NCBI RefSeq assembly: GCF_913020055.1
Contig: NZ_CAJWCF010000050.1
Span: 1 to 34,920, forward strand
DNA from: an uncultured Paraglaciecola sp.
GTDB lineage: Bacteria > Pseudomonadota > Gammaproteobacteria > Enterobacterales > Alteromonadaceae
DNA: 34,920 nucleotides
Direction of reading: 5' to 3'
Shown here: positions 1 through 9,158 of the stretch, piece by piece
Position numbering within the stretch: position 1 is the first letter of the stretch
Layout: every line of letters begins with the position of its first letter
Notes under the pieces: generated by a model
The model's database searches: none
Seen by the model: the letters and a program-made list of their open reading frames with translations, nothing else
What the model was told of the DNA's origin: nothing
Position numbers and translations under genes: made by a program

Positions 1-356
1 AACTTTTCACCCGTGACTAAACTTGGGCACCACTTATCTTTAGCGGCTCTTGTACCCCAGGTGGCGACCATCCATGTGGCCATATTATGAATGGTGAGCA
101 TGGCAGTAGTAGTAGTACAGCCCATAGCCAGTTGTTCAAAAATAATAGAAGAATCTAAACGGCTTAAACCCATGCCGCCTTCGTCTTCTGGTGAATACAA
201 ACTACAAAAGCCTAACTCACCGGCTTTTTGAATCACCTCTTTTGGAAAAATATGTTCTCTATCCCACTTCGCAGCATGGGGCGCTAATTCCTGTTCAGCA
301 AACTGTTTGGCTGTATCGGCAAAGGCTTGTTGGTCATCGGTCAAGTCAAAATTCAT
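1..356 (-). CDS. Acyl-CoA dehydrogenase (isobutyryl-CoA dehydrogenase-like), N-terminal part
   Basis: The gene runs off the left edge; 118 codons are present, starting at the ATG at 354-356. The visible protein begins MNFDLTDDQQAFADTAKQFA and contains the typical acyl-CoA dehydrogenase N-terminal helical domain, with the segment ELGFCSLYSPEDEGGMGLSR followed by a TTTTAMLTIHNMA stretch. The FAD-dependent family oxidises acyl-CoA to enoyl-CoA. The gene starts 9 nt after the mmsA stop on the same strand, so the two are almost certainly co-transcribed. Next to mmsA the likeliest substrate is isobutyryl-CoA in valine degradation, but the substrate is inferred from context because the catalytic C-terminal half is outside the window. 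Further valine genes probably continue to the left. Confidence 0.88.
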   Translation of the reverse strand, partial: MNFDLTDDQQAFADTAKQFAEQELAPHAAKWDREHIFPKEVIQKAGELGFCSLYSPEDEGGMGLSRLDSSIIFEQLAMGCTTTTAMLTIHNMATWMVATWGTRAAKDKWCPSLVTGEK

Positions 357-365
357 AATAACGTC

Positions 366-1862
366 CTACTTCAACGAGATAGTCATATTCGGGCCTGAAG
401 GAATATCATCTTCAAACCAACGAGCAGTAACGGTTTTTGTTTCAGTATAAAAGCGTACCGCTTGTTTACCATAGGCATGTAAATCGCCATAAAACGAGTT
501 TTTCCAACCAGTAAATGAGAAAAATGGTAGAGGTACTGGAATAGGCACGTTAATACCTACTTGACCCACTTCAATCTCATGTTGGTACTTGCGTGCAGCA
601 GCACCACTGGCAGTAAAGATAGACGTACCGTTTCCGTATGGGTTGCGATTCACTAGGGCAATGGCCTCTTCTAATGTATCCACTGTCATACAACACAAAA
701 CTGGGCCAAAGATTTCTTCTTGGTAAATCACCATGTCTTCACTTACATCAGCAAAAACAGTTGGTCCTACCCAGTTTCCATGTTGGTAACCTTCTTCATC
801 TAAAATAAAATCAGAACCATCGAATAAACAAGTTGCACCTTCATCTTTACCTTGTTGAATAAGCGACAATACTTTTTGTTTAGCTTGTGGACTAATTAAC
901 GGGCCAAAACCAGCGGACTCGTCGTTCCATAAGCCTGGTTTAACCGCTCTTAGTAGCTCAGTTAATTCACCAATCCACTCTTTCGACTCACCCACAAATA
1001 CTGCAACAGAAATAGCCATACAACGTTGCCCTGCAGCACCTACAGATGCGCCAACCAAGTTATTAATCACTTGCTGTTTATTTGAATCAGGCATGATAAC
1101 CGAATGATTTTTCGCACCGGCAAAACACTGGGCTCGTTTCATATTGTCGGTGGCTGTTTTATAAATATGCTGCCCTACTGGCACCGAACCAACAAAGGAC
1201 ACAGCACGGATGTCTGGATCTTTTAGTAATGCATTCACTTGATCTTTACCGCCATGCACAACATTTAATACACCTTCTGGTGCGCCAGCTTGAGTAAACA
1301 ACTCAGCCAATTTCATTGGGGTAAGAGGATCTTGCTCTGACGGCTTGAGAATAAACGTATTGCCACAAGCAATCGCCATCGGAAACATCCAAAGTGGGAT
1401 CATCGCAGGAAAGTTAAAGGGAGTAATACCTAAACACACCCCTAGTGGTTGAATATAACTATAAGTATCAATGCCTCGGGCCACATTTTCAGCGGTTTCG
1501 CCCATCATCATTGAAGGAATATTCATTGCTTGCTCTACGACCTCAATACCACGCCAAACGTCTCCTTTTGCATCAGCAAAGGTTTTGCCTGTTTCACTGC
1601 TTAGAATAGTCGCGATTTCATCGTGATGTTCTTTTAGCAATTGCTGATAACGCATCATGACTCTTGCTCTTTCTGAGGCGGGCACCTCTTTCCACTCTTC
1701 GAACGCCGCTTTTGCACTCGCTACAGCTAAAGATAATTCTGCTTCAGTTGTGCATGCCAATTCTGCAATCACTTCATTATTCGCGGGATTAGTCACTGGT
1801 ATATTTGACGAGGAAGACGAAGCTATCAACTCGCCATTGATCAGGGATGGAACAAGCTGCAT
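366..1862 (-). CDS. mmsA: Methylmalonate-semialdehyde dehydrogenase (CoA-acylating)
   Basis: The 498-aa protein belongs to the aldehyde dehydrogenase superfamily and matches the MMSDH family in length. It converts methylmalonate semialdehyde with NAD+ and CoA to propionyl-CoA and CO2, the last step of valine catabolism. The active-site Asn lies in TPFNFP (N150) and the catalytic Cys in GQRCMA (C281); the segment [10 protein letters not shown] is also typical. The ATG at 1862 is preferred over an in-frame upstream start at 1901, because homologues begin near [11 protein letters not shown] and an AGGA ribosome-binding sequence precedes 1862 at good spacing. It is the first gene of a minus-strand unit with the acyl-CoA dehydrogenase 9 nt downstream. 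The upstream palindrome at 1911-1926 suggests control by a LiuR-type regulator. Confidence 0.95.
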   Translation of the reverse strand: MQLVPSLINGELIASSSSSNIPVTNPANNEVIAELACTTEAELSLAVASAKAAFEEWKEVPASERARVMMRYQQLLKEHHDEIATILSSETGKTFADAKGDVWRGIEVVEQAMNIPSMMMGETAENVARGIDTYSYIQPLGVCLGITPFNFPAMIPLWMFPMAIACGNTFILKPSEQDPLTPMKLAELFTQAGAPEGVLNVVHGGKDQVNALLKDPDIRAVSFVGSVPVGQHIYKTATDNMKRAQCFAGAKNHSVIMPDSNKQQVINNLVGASVGAAGQRCMAISVAVFVGESKEWIGELTELLRAVKPGLWNDESAGFGPLISPQAKQKVLSLIQQGKDEGATCLFDGSDFILDEEGYQHGNWVGPTVFADVSEDMVIYQEEIFGPVLCCMTVDTLEEAIALVNRNPYGNGTSIFTASGAAARKYQHEIEVGQVGINVPIPVPLPFFSFTGWKNSFYGDLHAYGKQAVRFYTETKTVTARWFEDDIPSGPNMTISLK

Positions 1863-1910
1863 AAATAATCCTAAGTAGTTTATATAGTACGAGGCTAACA
1901 AATTTTTACC

Positions 1911-1926
1911 TTTACGTTAACGTAAA
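1911..1926. promoter_or_regulatory. Perfect 16-bp palindrome, candidate LiuR operator
   Basis: TTTACGTTAACGTAAA is a perfect inverted repeat 48 nt upstream of the mmsA start, in the divergent gap with the response regulator gene. From memory it matches the recognition pattern of LiuR, a MerR-family regulator of branched-chain amino acid degradation in gammaproteobacteria. A weak -35-like TTGTTT on the minus strand lies just before it, so the palindrome could sit in a long MerR-style spacer. Assignment to LiuR is inferred from the motif and the valine genes it precedes. Confidence 0.7.
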
Positions 1927-2081
1927 GCAAACAATTTAGTTTAGACCAACTGTTTCGTTAGCTATACAACCACAAACTATAGGTTTAAGCCGAACTGAGG
2001 ATGGATACGCAAAAAATTGATTATTTTTATCACGTCTGCCTGCTATGCTGCTGAATATCTGTAGAAAAATAGTCCGTTCAT

Positions 2082-3755
2082 ATGTCACTTGCTAAAGTTA
2101 AAGTCGCCGTTGTAGAAGACAATGGAATGGCTCGCGCCAATATACGAAATCATTTACTGGATATGGGGTTTGGTCAAATTAGCTGCTTCAGCAATGGCCG
2201 AGAACTAAAAGCCAATATGAAAAATCAGAAATTGGATCTTCTGTTGATGGATTTTCACCTTGGTCAAAATAAAAATGGTGTCGAAGTCGTACAAGACTTA
2301 CAAAAGCAGAAAAAAATAACCCACTCCACTTGTGTCATGTTTATTACCTCTGACCGGTTGCCGCTGATTATCGGGCAGATTGTAGATGTACATCCGGAAG
2401 CATTAGTAGTCAAACCTTACACAATACGCAATTTAGCTAAGAATATTTCTAAATGTCTCAACCTACATAAATATTTAATGCCCATTTACAGATTGATGGA
2501 TGATGACAATTATTCAAAAGCGTTAACCCAACTTGACCAATTAATAGAAAAAAATGCCCAACCCAAGAAAAAAAGTGCCATGGTTAAACTGCGCGCTAGG
2601 CTACTCACTAAATTGGGTCACTATTCTGAAGCCGCGGAACTGTATCGAGGCATTTTGCAACAATCCAACAAAGTTATATGGGCCAAATGGGGCTTGATTC
2701 AAAACCTTTTTTTGGACGGCCATGTTGATGAAAGTGAAACCTTACTGCGCGAACTGACAGAGTCAGAACTCACCAATGATAAAGCCTGTGAATGGTTAGC
2801 ACGTATTAGTGTGAACAATAATCAATATAGTAAAGCCGAAAACTACATGCAGAGAATCCGCGAAGGCGAACTATCAATCCCTGCCGCTCGATTAAAAGCC
2901 TATATTTATCAAGCACAGGAACGCGGCGAAGAAGCGATAACATTGTTAGAAAAAAAACGCGAGTCCAACCGCTCTATTCGTGAACGTTATGATGAAATAT
3001 CCCTCGATCTGGCCCGATGTTATATTGCTGAAGCCGAACAAAAACCTAAAACCCAGTGCACTGCAGATTTACAAGTGGCGAAATTTCTAATTGGTGCTGC
3101 AGGTAGAAAACTGTCCGATCCTAGTTTGAACATTAGAAAAGACTATATGTTTGCCATGATCGCATTCATGGAAGGCAATGTGGCTAAAGCCAATGAAATA
3201 TTAGCGCGCCCCGGTATGAGTGAATTACAGGACGCTGAAATATCCACTATTACCGATGCAGTTCAAGCATGGCGAAATGCTGGTGATACTGAAAAAGCCA
3301 AAAAGTTTTTAAAACTTAGCCAAGACAAACTGAAAGATATTGAAGACGGCAATGAAAAAACCGTTTCTGGAATATTGATTGCAAAAGGCGAAGAAGCCAT
3401 TGGCGAAAGAAGACCGCAAGCGCTTGAATTTAATAAGATTGGATTACAAAAATACACCAACAAAAATTTTGTGGGCGCAACGGACGACTTCTATCAAGCG
3501 TATTTACTTTTCCCCAGAGAACTCGCTTTTAGTCTCAATTTATTGCAAGGATTAGTAGACGCTGAGTTATTGACCTACAAAAAAGTCAACACTCTAGAGT
3601 TTTTAGCCGAACTACAAAACCGCGAACTCAATGAAGGCAATCAAAAACGTTTGGACGAAATCGTCAACCGTATCACCAAGAAAAAAGACGTGTATTTTAT
3701 TGCCAGTGAAAAAGAAGAACAAGATAACGACGCTGAAGAAGAAAGCGACTCATAA
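2082..3755 (+). CDS. Response regulator with REC domain and TPR-like repeats
   Basis: The 557-aa protein starts with a CheY-like receiver domain (about residues 7-120). It shows the acidic pair in VVEDN, phosphoacceptor D57 in LLLMDFHLG, the hydroxyl residues at T89/S90 and the conserved Lys in VVKPY (K111). The rest, about 130-520, is helical with TPR-like signatures such as YSKALTQLDQLIEKN, YSEAAELYRGIL and YSKAENYMQRI, and ends in a highly acidic tail. There is no DNA-binding, HD or GGDEF output domain, so signal output is probably by protein-protein contact. No histidine kinase is adjacent. It is divergent from mmsA and convergent with lysC. I recognise the architecture but not a specific function. 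Confidence 0.88.
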   Translation: MSLAKVKVAVVEDNGMARANIRNHLLDMGFGQISCFSNGRELKANMKNQKLDLLLMDFHLGQNKNGVEVVQDLQKQKKITHSTCVMFITSDRLPLIIGQIVDVHPEALVVKPYTIRNLAKNISKCLNLHKYLMPIYRLMDDDNYSKALTQLDQLIEKNAQPKKKSAMVKLRARLLTKLGHYSEAAELYRGILQQSNKVIWAKWGLIQNLFLDGHVDESETLLRELTESELTNDKACEWLARISVNNNQYSKAENYMQRIREGELSIPAARLKAYIYQAQERGEEAITLLEKKRESNRSIRERYDEISLDLARCYIAEAEQKPKTQCTADLQVAKFLIGAAGRKLSDPSLNIRKDYMFAMIAFMEGNVAKANEILARPGMSELQDAEISTITDAVQAWRNAGDTEKAKKFLKLSQDKLKDIEDGNEKTVSGILIAKGEEAIGERRPQALEFNKIGLQKYTNKNFVGATDDFYQAYLLFPRELAFSLNLLQGLVDAELLTYKKVNTLEFLAELQNRELNEGNQKRLDEIVNRITKKKDVYFIASEKEEQDNDAEEESDS

Positions 3756-3773
3756 AAACAAACAGCAAAGTTA

Positions 3774-3837
3774 AAAACAAGGCCCTATCAATGTATGAGC
3801 CGCAGCTATTTTGAGCCTTGTTGTTTTAGTGTAAATG
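3774..3837. terminator. Possible terminator between convergent genes
   Basis: The inverted repeat AACAAGGC / GCCTTGTT (left arm near 3776-3783, right arm near 3825-3832) is followed on the plus strand by TGTTTTAG. It lies 20-80 nt after the response regulator stop. The loop is long, about 40 nt, so support is modest. Confidence 0.35.
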
Positions 3838-3905
3838 TACGTTGTAGCTATGAAGTATCGCTAGGTCGCTCCGTGAATGGAAACGACCCGCCTGGATTTA
3901 CGATC

Positions 3906-5276
3906 CTACTCAAACAAATCCCTGTGCAACGCACACACTACATCCCGACTATCCGTATCATTCACAAGAAGTGAAAGGTTATGGGGATTCGCGCCATAAC
4001 AAATCATGCGTAAATTGTAATCAGCCACCGCTGCAAAAATTTTGCTAGAAACACCTGCGGAACTGTGCATGTTATTCCCAACCACCGTTATCAGGTCGTA
4101 GTTTTCTTCTACTAACACATCACAAAACTGACTGAGTTCTTCAATTGTTTCTTGATTAAGTCGTGCAAGCACAGAATTAGCGGGGTTATCTAGGGTAAAA
4201 GACACCGAGATTTCAGATGTAGTGATTAAATCAACACTGAGTTTGTGTTCAGCAATGATGGTAAAGACTTTTTGTAGGAAACCTTGGGCATACATCATTT
4301 TAGGGGTTTTAACCGTTACCATTACCTGTTCTTTACGGCGTGTTATAGCCCGATAAGAGGGTTCAGTTTCACAATCTCGAACAATCCATGTACCGCCTTT
4401 TTTAGGCTCTCTACTTGAACCAACAAATACTTTTATATCTTGTCTAAGTGCGGGTTCCATCGTAGCGGGGTGTAATACTTTGGCACCAAAGGTTGCCATT
4501 TCTGCAGCTTCTTCAAAGCTAAGTTCTGGTAATGGGCGAGCAGCCTCGGTGATCCTTGGGTCGGTGGTGTAAACACCGATCACATCGGTCCAAATTTCAC
4601 AGGATTGTGCATTCAATGCTTCAGCTAACAAAGCGGCGGTAAAATCTGAACCACCACGGCCAAGGGTAGTGGTATTTCCCTGTTCATCTGCACCAACAAA
4701 TCCTTGGGTAACTAACACCGTATCAGCAAGTGCAGGTAACATCAGTTGTTTTGCTGCCATGCCAATTTGTTCTAAATTGGGCACAGCCTGACCAAACTCA
4801 CTGTCCGTTATAAGTACATTGCGTACATCAAAGTTTTCAGCTTTTACAGCATATTCGTTGAGAACGGCACTGAACAACAACGAAGACATTCTCTCACCGT
4901 GAGATAACAAGGCATCTTTTAAATCCGCACGATGGATAATTTCTTCATGCAATGCTAAATCGGACAAAGAATTTTGTAACTGTTGTAATTTTGACTCTAC
5001 TTCATCGACGTTTTGTAACGCCTGCAATATAGCCATTTGAATAGCGTCTATATCAATTAGCTTTTGTTTAATTTGCTCTTTAGACATGGCTGTATGTGCA
5101 ATATCAACCAACAGATTAGTGACGCCAGCTGAAGCGCTGACCACCACTACTTTTGTATTCGGATTATTTTTAATAATATTGGCGCAATTTTGCATAGCCG
5201 CAAAATTTGCTACGCTAGTACCACCAAATTTGGCTACATTTAAGTTATTCTTTACGTTTTCAGACACTGAATTCAT
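3906..5276 (-). CDS. lysC: Aspartokinase III, lysine-sensitive type
   Basis: The 456-aa protein aligns along its whole length with E. coli LysC. It shows the N-terminal kinase motif VAKFGGTSVAN, the aspartate-binding/catalytic segment TTTLGRGGSDFTAALLAEAL, FGAKVLHPATMEPA and VDLITTSEISVSFTLD in the first ACT domain, and it ends RMICYGANPHNLSLLV...LHRDLFE like LysC. It phosphorylates aspartate, the first committed step to lysine, threonine and methionine; the two C-terminal ACT domains suggest lysine feedback. No homoserine dehydrogenase domain is fused. The ATG at 5276 is preferred over an in-frame GTG at 5288, though neither has a strong ribosome-binding sequence. No lysine riboswitch can be fitted into the 167-nt upstream gap. 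Confidence 0.93.
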   Translation of the reverse strand: MNSVSENVKNNLNVAKFGGTSVANFAAMQNCANIIKNNPNTKVVVVSASAGVTNLLVDIAHTAMSKEQIKQKLIDIDAIQMAILQALQNVDEVESKLQQLQNSLSDLALHEEIIHRADLKDALLSHGERMSSLLFSAVLNEYAVKAENFDVRNVLITDSEFGQAVPNLEQIGMAAKQLMLPALADTVLVTQGFVGADEQGNTTTLGRGGSDFTAALLAEALNAQSCEIWTDVIGVYTTDPRITEAARPLPELSFEEAAEMATFGAKVLHPATMEPALRQDIKVFVGSSREPKKGGTWIVRDCETEPSYRAITRRKEQVMVTVKTPKMMYAQGFLQKVFTIIAEHKLSVDLITTSEISVSFTLDNPANSVLARLNQETIEELSQFCDVLVEENYDLITVVGNNMHSSAGVSSKIFAAVADYNLRMICYGANPHNLSLLVNDTDSRDVVCALHRDLFE

Positions 5277-5443
5277 TACTCGTTGCACTAACCGCTGATG
5301 AGCATAAAAGTAGCAGTTTTTGGTTATAATTAAAAAGTAAAAATTAGGGTATGAAACAGCTTTTTTGGAATAGTATATTCGTCTTGAACAAATACCTTAT
5401 GGCTTACTCAGGTAAAGCCGTTGCTTAAACTTTAAATAAACCT

Positions 5444-5887
5444 TTATTTAATAGGAATTTGTACAGTATCTCCTACTTGAATACCGTTTATCGCAAACCA
5501 CCCTTGGTTCATTTCCCAAGCGTAAAGCACAGGTTCAGAAGAACCGATGGAAGTTAAATCGTGCGGCTGCATGGCTTTGATATCAGTAATTTTTCCATCA
5601 GCACGAATAAACGCCACATCTAGGGGGATAAGCGTATTTTTCATCCACATACCAGCGCGCTTAGCCTGTTTGAAATTAAATAACATGCCACAGCTGTCAC
5701 ACATTTCTTTTCTAAACATCAGCCCTTGGGCACGCAACTCAAACGTATTGGCATATTCTAATGGGTAGATATGTTGTTTCACTTGGACTTGGATCTGAGG
5801 AAATACAACATCAGTTTGCTCAGCAAAACTCAGGCTAGAAACAAAGGCGAGTAAAACAACTAAAACGGGCAAACGAAGTTTAAACAT
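5444..5887 (-). CDS. Secreted DUF192 family protein
   Basis: The 147-aa protein has a clear N-terminal signal peptide (MFKLRLPVLVVLLAFVSSLS, then FAEQ), so it is probably periplasmic. The mature part matches the DUF192 family: ELRAQGLMFRKEMCDSCGMLF, then GMWMKNTLIPLDVAFI and VLYAWEMNQGWF near the end. DUF192 proteins have a small beta fold and no firmly established biochemical role. The two cysteines in CDSC may form a disulfide or bind metal, but that is only suggested by spacing. It lies 35 nt downstream of a small lipoprotein gene on the same strand and may share its transcript; lysC follows after 167 nt. Confidence 0.85.
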   Translation of the reverse strand: MFKLRLPVLVVLLAFVSSLSFAEQTDVVFPQIQVQVKQHIYPLEYANTFELRAQGLMFRKEMCDSCGMLFNFKQAKRAGMWMKNTLIPLDVAFIRADGKITDIKAMQPHDLTSIGSSEPVLYAWEMNQGWFAINGIQVGDTVQIPIK

Positions 5888-5922
5888 ATCTATAATTTCT
5901 TAAAAACAATTAGGCTGCTAGG

Positions 5923-6156
5923 TTACAGTTTTTTACAAGAACAACCCATATCTTTATCGCTGGTTTCCCACTCTTGAAAATCTCCTTGCGCACATCTCTG
6001 CTCTAATATTCTGCATTCTTGGGCTGTATATTTAACTTGAGTATCGGCCCCATCAGCAACCGCACTGCCCACCATTTGCCTAACATGGCTTTTTGTACAG
6101 CCGGTGCCCAAGATTATTACGGCCGCAAACAACATTATTTTTAGTGATAATTTCAT
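5923..6156 (-). CDS. Small putative lipoprotein
   Basis: The 77-aa product has a lipoprotein signal sequence, MKLSLKIMLFAAVIILGTGC, with lipobox LGTGC and predicted lipidated Cys at residue 20. The mature part of under 60 residues has four more cysteines (ECRILEQRC and MGCSCKKL), which could form disulfides in the periplasm. I recognise no family. The gene is on the same strand as and just upstream of the DUF192 gene, and downstream of the acnB terminator. The clean signal peptide and Cys pattern make it a credible real gene despite its size. Confidence 0.75.
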   Translation of the reverse strand: MKLSLKIMLFAAVIILGTGCTKSHVRQMVGSAVADGADTQVKYTAQECRILEQRCAQGDFQEWETSDKDMGCSCKKL

Positions 6157-6235
6157 TTTTAGTCCAAATCAAAAATTGTTAATCATCTGAATAGTAAAGC
6201 GGCAAAAAGTTCAGCGCTGAATTAAGAATAGGCAT

Positions 6236-6270
6236 AAAAAAGCCGGTACAGCTAAGCGACTGCACCGGCT
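6236..6270 (-). terminator. Rho-independent terminator of acnB
   Basis: Read on the minus strand, an 11-bp stem (AGCCGGTGCAG / CTGTACCGGCT, one imperfect pair) with a loop of about 8 nt is followed immediately by a run of six T. It starts 17 nt after the acnB stop. Confidence 0.82.
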
Positions 6271-6287
6271 GTATTTACTCGTTAAAG

Positions 6288-8900
6288 CTAAGCAATATTA
6301 AGCGCTGGAATAATATTCGATTTTGCAGCTTCTTCGGCTTTTTTGAATGCGTCCATACGGTCGAAATTTAAGTATTTAAACACTTCAGCTGACATAGACT
6401 CAATCTTACTGGCATAAGACATATATTCTTGTGTAGAAGGGATTTTCCCCATAATCGCGCCTACAGCGGCTAGTTCAGCTGAACACAAATACACATTTGC
6501 ACCGTCACCTAATCGGTTAGGGAAGTTGCGCGTAGAAGTAGAAAGCACGGTTGAATTGGCCTCAACCCTTGCTTGGTTACCCATACAAAGTGAACAACCA
6601 GACATCTCAAGACGTACGCCGGCTTTAGCATAAATATCGTAGTAACCTTCTTCAGTTAACTGAGCCTGATCCATTTTGGTCGGTGGAGACATCCATAAAC
6701 GGGTTGGCAATGTGCCTTCAAATTGTTGTAACAACTTACCTGCAGCGCGGAAGTGCCCGATGTTAGTCATACAAGAACCAATAAAGACTTCATCAATTTT
6801 GTTACCTGCTACGTCTGATAAGGTTTTGGCATCATCAGGGTCGTTCGGGCAACATAAAATCGGTTCTTTAATCTCCGTTAAATCAATTTCGATTGTTTCA
6901 ACATATTCTGCATCAGCATCTGCTTGCATCAATTCAGGTTTGGCTAACCACTCTTCCATCTTACGCGCACGGCGTTCTAATGTGCGAGCATCACCGTAAC
7001 CTTCGTTAATCATCCAACGTAACATAGTGATGTTAGAGTTGAGGTACTCAGCGATAGACTCATCAGACAGTTTGATAGTACAACCCGCTGCCGAACGCTC
7101 GGCTGAGGCATCAGACAGCTCAAACGCTTGCTCTACAGTTAAGTCGCTCAAACCTTCGATTTCTAAAATTCGGCCAGAGAAGGCGTTTACTTTACCTTTT
7201 TTAGCAACGGTTAATAAACCTTGCTTGATACCGTATAAAGGAATGGCATGCACCAAGTCACGTAAGGTGATACCTGGCTGCATTTCACCTTTAAAACGTA
7301 CCAAGATGGATTCAGGCATATCAAGTGGCATAACACCTGTGGCTGCAGCAAACGCCACTAATCCAGAACCCGCAGGGAATGAAATACCTAAAGGGAAACG
7401 GGTATGAGAATCGCCACCTGTACCCACAGTATCAGGCAACAACATACGGTTTAACCACGAGTGAATAATTCCGTCACCGGCAAGTAGCGATACACCACCA
7501 CGGTTCATAATGAAATCTGGCAAGGTATGCTGAGTTTCAATATCGATAGGTTTTGGATAAGCGGCTGTATGACAGAACGATTGCATGGTTAAGTCAGCAG
7601 TAAAGCCTAAACAGGCTAAGTCTTTAAGCTCATCACGGGTCATAGGACCGGTTGTATCTTGTGAGCCAACGGTGGTCATTTTAGGTTCGCAGTATGTACC
7701 AGGGCGAATACCGTCTACGCCACATGCACGGCCAACCATTTTTTGCGCTAACGTATAACCTTTACCTGTATCAGTAGGTTGGTAAGGCTTGCGGAATAAA
7801 TCAGATGGCCCTAGCCCAAGCGACTCACGGGCTTTTTCAGTTAAGCCGCGACCAATGATTAGGTTAATACGGCCACCAGCGCGCACTTCGTCAAGTAAGA
7901 CATCAGACTTGTATTGATATTCAGCTAATACTTCGCCAGTTGTTGAATTAGTAATTTTGCCTTCCAGTGGGAAGATATCAATTACGTCACCCATGTTCAT
8001 TTTTTCAACGTCGGCTTCAAATACTAACGCCCCTGCATCTTCCATGGTGTTATAGAAAATCGGCGCTACTTTACTGCCAATACAAATACCGCCACCACGT
8101 TTGTTAGGTACACCGGGTAAATCTTCACCAAAAAACCATAAAACAGAGTTAGTGGCTGACTTACGTGATGACCCAGTGCCTAAAACGTCCCCCACAAAAG
8201 CAACCGGATGTCCTTTGGCTTTTATCTCTTCAATTTGTTTGAGTGGCCCTACTTCACCGTGTTTTTCAGGGGTTAAACCATCCCGGGTCATTTTAAATGC
8301 AGCCCGGGCGTGTAAAGGGATATCGGGGCGAGACCATGCATCAGGTGCAGGAGACAAATCATCAGTATTGGTTTCGCCCGTCACCTTAAATACTGTAGCA
8401 GTGATTTTTTCTGGCATGTCTGCTCGAGAGGTAAACCATTCAGCATCAGACCAAGACTCGATAATGTCTTTTGCATAAGCATTACCAGCTTTTGCTTTTT
8501 CTTCTACATCATGGAAAGCATCAAACATTAACAATGTATGTTTAAGTTCTTCAGCAGCCAATTCAGCTAAGTCTGGGTTATCAAGAGCCGCAACTAAGGT
8601 GACGATGTTATATCCACCGTGCATGTTACCTAACAATTGAATGGCCGCATCTTTAGAAATCAAAGGAGAAGTGGCTTGGTCTTCAATAATTGCGGTCAGA
8701 AAACCGGCTTTAACATAAGCGGCCTCATCCACTCCTGGGGGAACCCGCTCTGATAGTAATTCTAATAATGTTTGTTCTTCACCAGCTGGTGGTGTTTTTA
8801 ACAACTCGACTAAATCAGCAACTTGCTCTGCATTAAGCGGTTTAGGTGGAATACTTTCTGCAGAGCGTTCTGCAACATGTTTACGATAGGCTTCTAACAC
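6288..8900 (-). CDS. acnB: Bifunctional aconitate hydratase B / 2-methylisocitrate dehydratase
   Basis: The 870-aa protein matches E. coli AcnB (865 aa) end to end: N-terminal HEAT-like domain, then the swivel domain (VTGETNTDDLSPAPDAWSRP, GTGSSRKSATNSVLWF), then the catalytic core with GSQDTTGPMTRDEL, QSFCHTAAYPKP and GTGGDSHTRFPLG. The [4Fe-4S] cysteines lie in GSCMTN and CSLCMGNQAR. It interconverts citrate and isocitrate, and can dehydrate 2-methylisocitrate in propionate metabolism, which fits the valine genes nearby. The start is a GTG at 8900: homologues begin at VLEAYRKHVAERSAE, and a GAGGG ribosome-binding sequence lies 8 nt upstream. An ORF extension to 8963 is not used. It is followed by its own terminator and is therefore probably monocistronic. 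Confidence 0.97.
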   Translation of the reverse strand: MLEAYRKHVAERSAESIPPKPLNAEQVADLVELLKTPPAGEEQTLLELLSERVPPGVDEAAYVKAGFLTAIIEDQATSPLISKDAAIQLLGNMHGGYNIVTLVAALDNPDLAELAAEELKHTLLMFDAFHDVEEKAKAGNAYAKDIIESWSDAEWFTSRADMPEKITATVFKVTGETNTDDLSPAPDAWSRPDIPLHARAAFKMTRDGLTPEKHGEVGPLKQIEEIKAKGHPVAFVGDVLGTGSSRKSATNSVLWFFGEDLPGVPNKRGGGICIGSKVAPIFYNTMEDAGALVFEADVEKMNMGDVIDIFPLEGKITNSTTGEVLAEYQYKSDVLLDEVRAGGRINLIIGRGLTEKARESLGLGPSDLFRKPYQPTDTGKGYTLAQKMVGRACGVDGIRPGTYCEPKMTTVGSQDTTGPMTRDELKDLACLGFTADLTMQSFCHTAAYPKPIDIETQHTLPDFIMNRGGVSLLAGDGIIHSWLNRMLLPDTVGTGGDSHTRFPLGISFPAGSGLVAFAAATGVMPLDMPESILVRFKGEMQPGITLRDLVHAIPLYGIKQGLLTVAKKGKVNAFSGRILEIEGLSDLTVEQAFELSDASAERSAAGCTIKLSDESIAEYLNSNITMLRWMINEGYGDARTLERRARKMEEWLAKPELMQADADAEYVETIEIDLTEIKEPILCCPNDPDDAKTLSDVAGNKIDEVFIGSCMTNIGHFRAAGKLLQQFEGTLPTRLWMSPPTKMDQAQLTEEGYYDIYAKAGVRLEMSGCSLCMGNQARVEANSTVLSTSTRNFPNRLGDGANVYLCSAELAAVGAIMGKIPSTQEYMSYASKIESMSAEVFKYLNFDRMDAFKKAEEAAKSNIIPALNIA

Positions 8901-8996
8901 AATATAACCCTCTAAATTGACCCCGAAAAATTCACAATATCTGGAGTGTAGGAATGTAACCATACAAGTATAAGGGTTATTAGCAAAAAGTTAAAT
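8901..8996 (-). promoter_or_regulatory. acnB promoter and 5' leader (copy A of a duplicated region)
   Basis: This stretch upstream of the acnB GTG contains a -10-like TATACT (plus positions 8967-8972) and a weak -35-like TTAACT with a 16-bp spacer. It also holds a block GGGGTCAATTTAGAGG (8909-8924) containing the ribosome-binding sequence. The same elements, in the same order and at nearly the same distances, recur at 12157-12254. The block 8964-8991 matches 12223-12250 with one mismatch in 28, and 8909-8924 matches 12165-12180 with one mismatch in 16. Conservation of these parts while the linkers diverge supports real regulatory function. Confidence 0.65.
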
Positions 8997-9103
8997 TGGC
9001 TGAGTTGCTCAAGTATTCTCGAACTACTTCGTTATGGAATTTTTATCTGGCGATACTGCGACGTGTATTTTTGGATAACTGAATGAGGATGTAAAAACAA
9101 AGG

Positions 9104-9139
9104 TAAAGTAAAACAAGCCGAGAGGCTTGTTTTACTTTA
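9104..9139 (-). terminator. Rho-independent terminator of the second aconitase gene
   Basis: A perfect 16-bp inverted repeat (arms 9104-9119 and 9124-9139, core ACAAGCC / GGCTTGT) with a GAGA loop lies 19 nt after the stop of the AcnB-like gene. On the minus strand the descending arm is T-rich. It separates this gene from acnB, so acnB needs its own promoter. Confidence 0.75.
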
Positions 9140-9158
9140 ATTTATGAAATGAGCTAAC

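Noticed and set aside
5277-5443. Possible lysine riboswitch upstream of lysC
   Set aside because: The gap of 167 nt is short for an L-box plus expression platform, and none of the expected conserved helices could be recognised.
8901-8963. N-terminal extension of acnB to an upstream ATG at 8963
   Set aside because: The extra 21 residues have no match in AcnB, and a GAGGG ribosome-binding site supports the GTG at 8900. The extension also lies in the duplicated leader.
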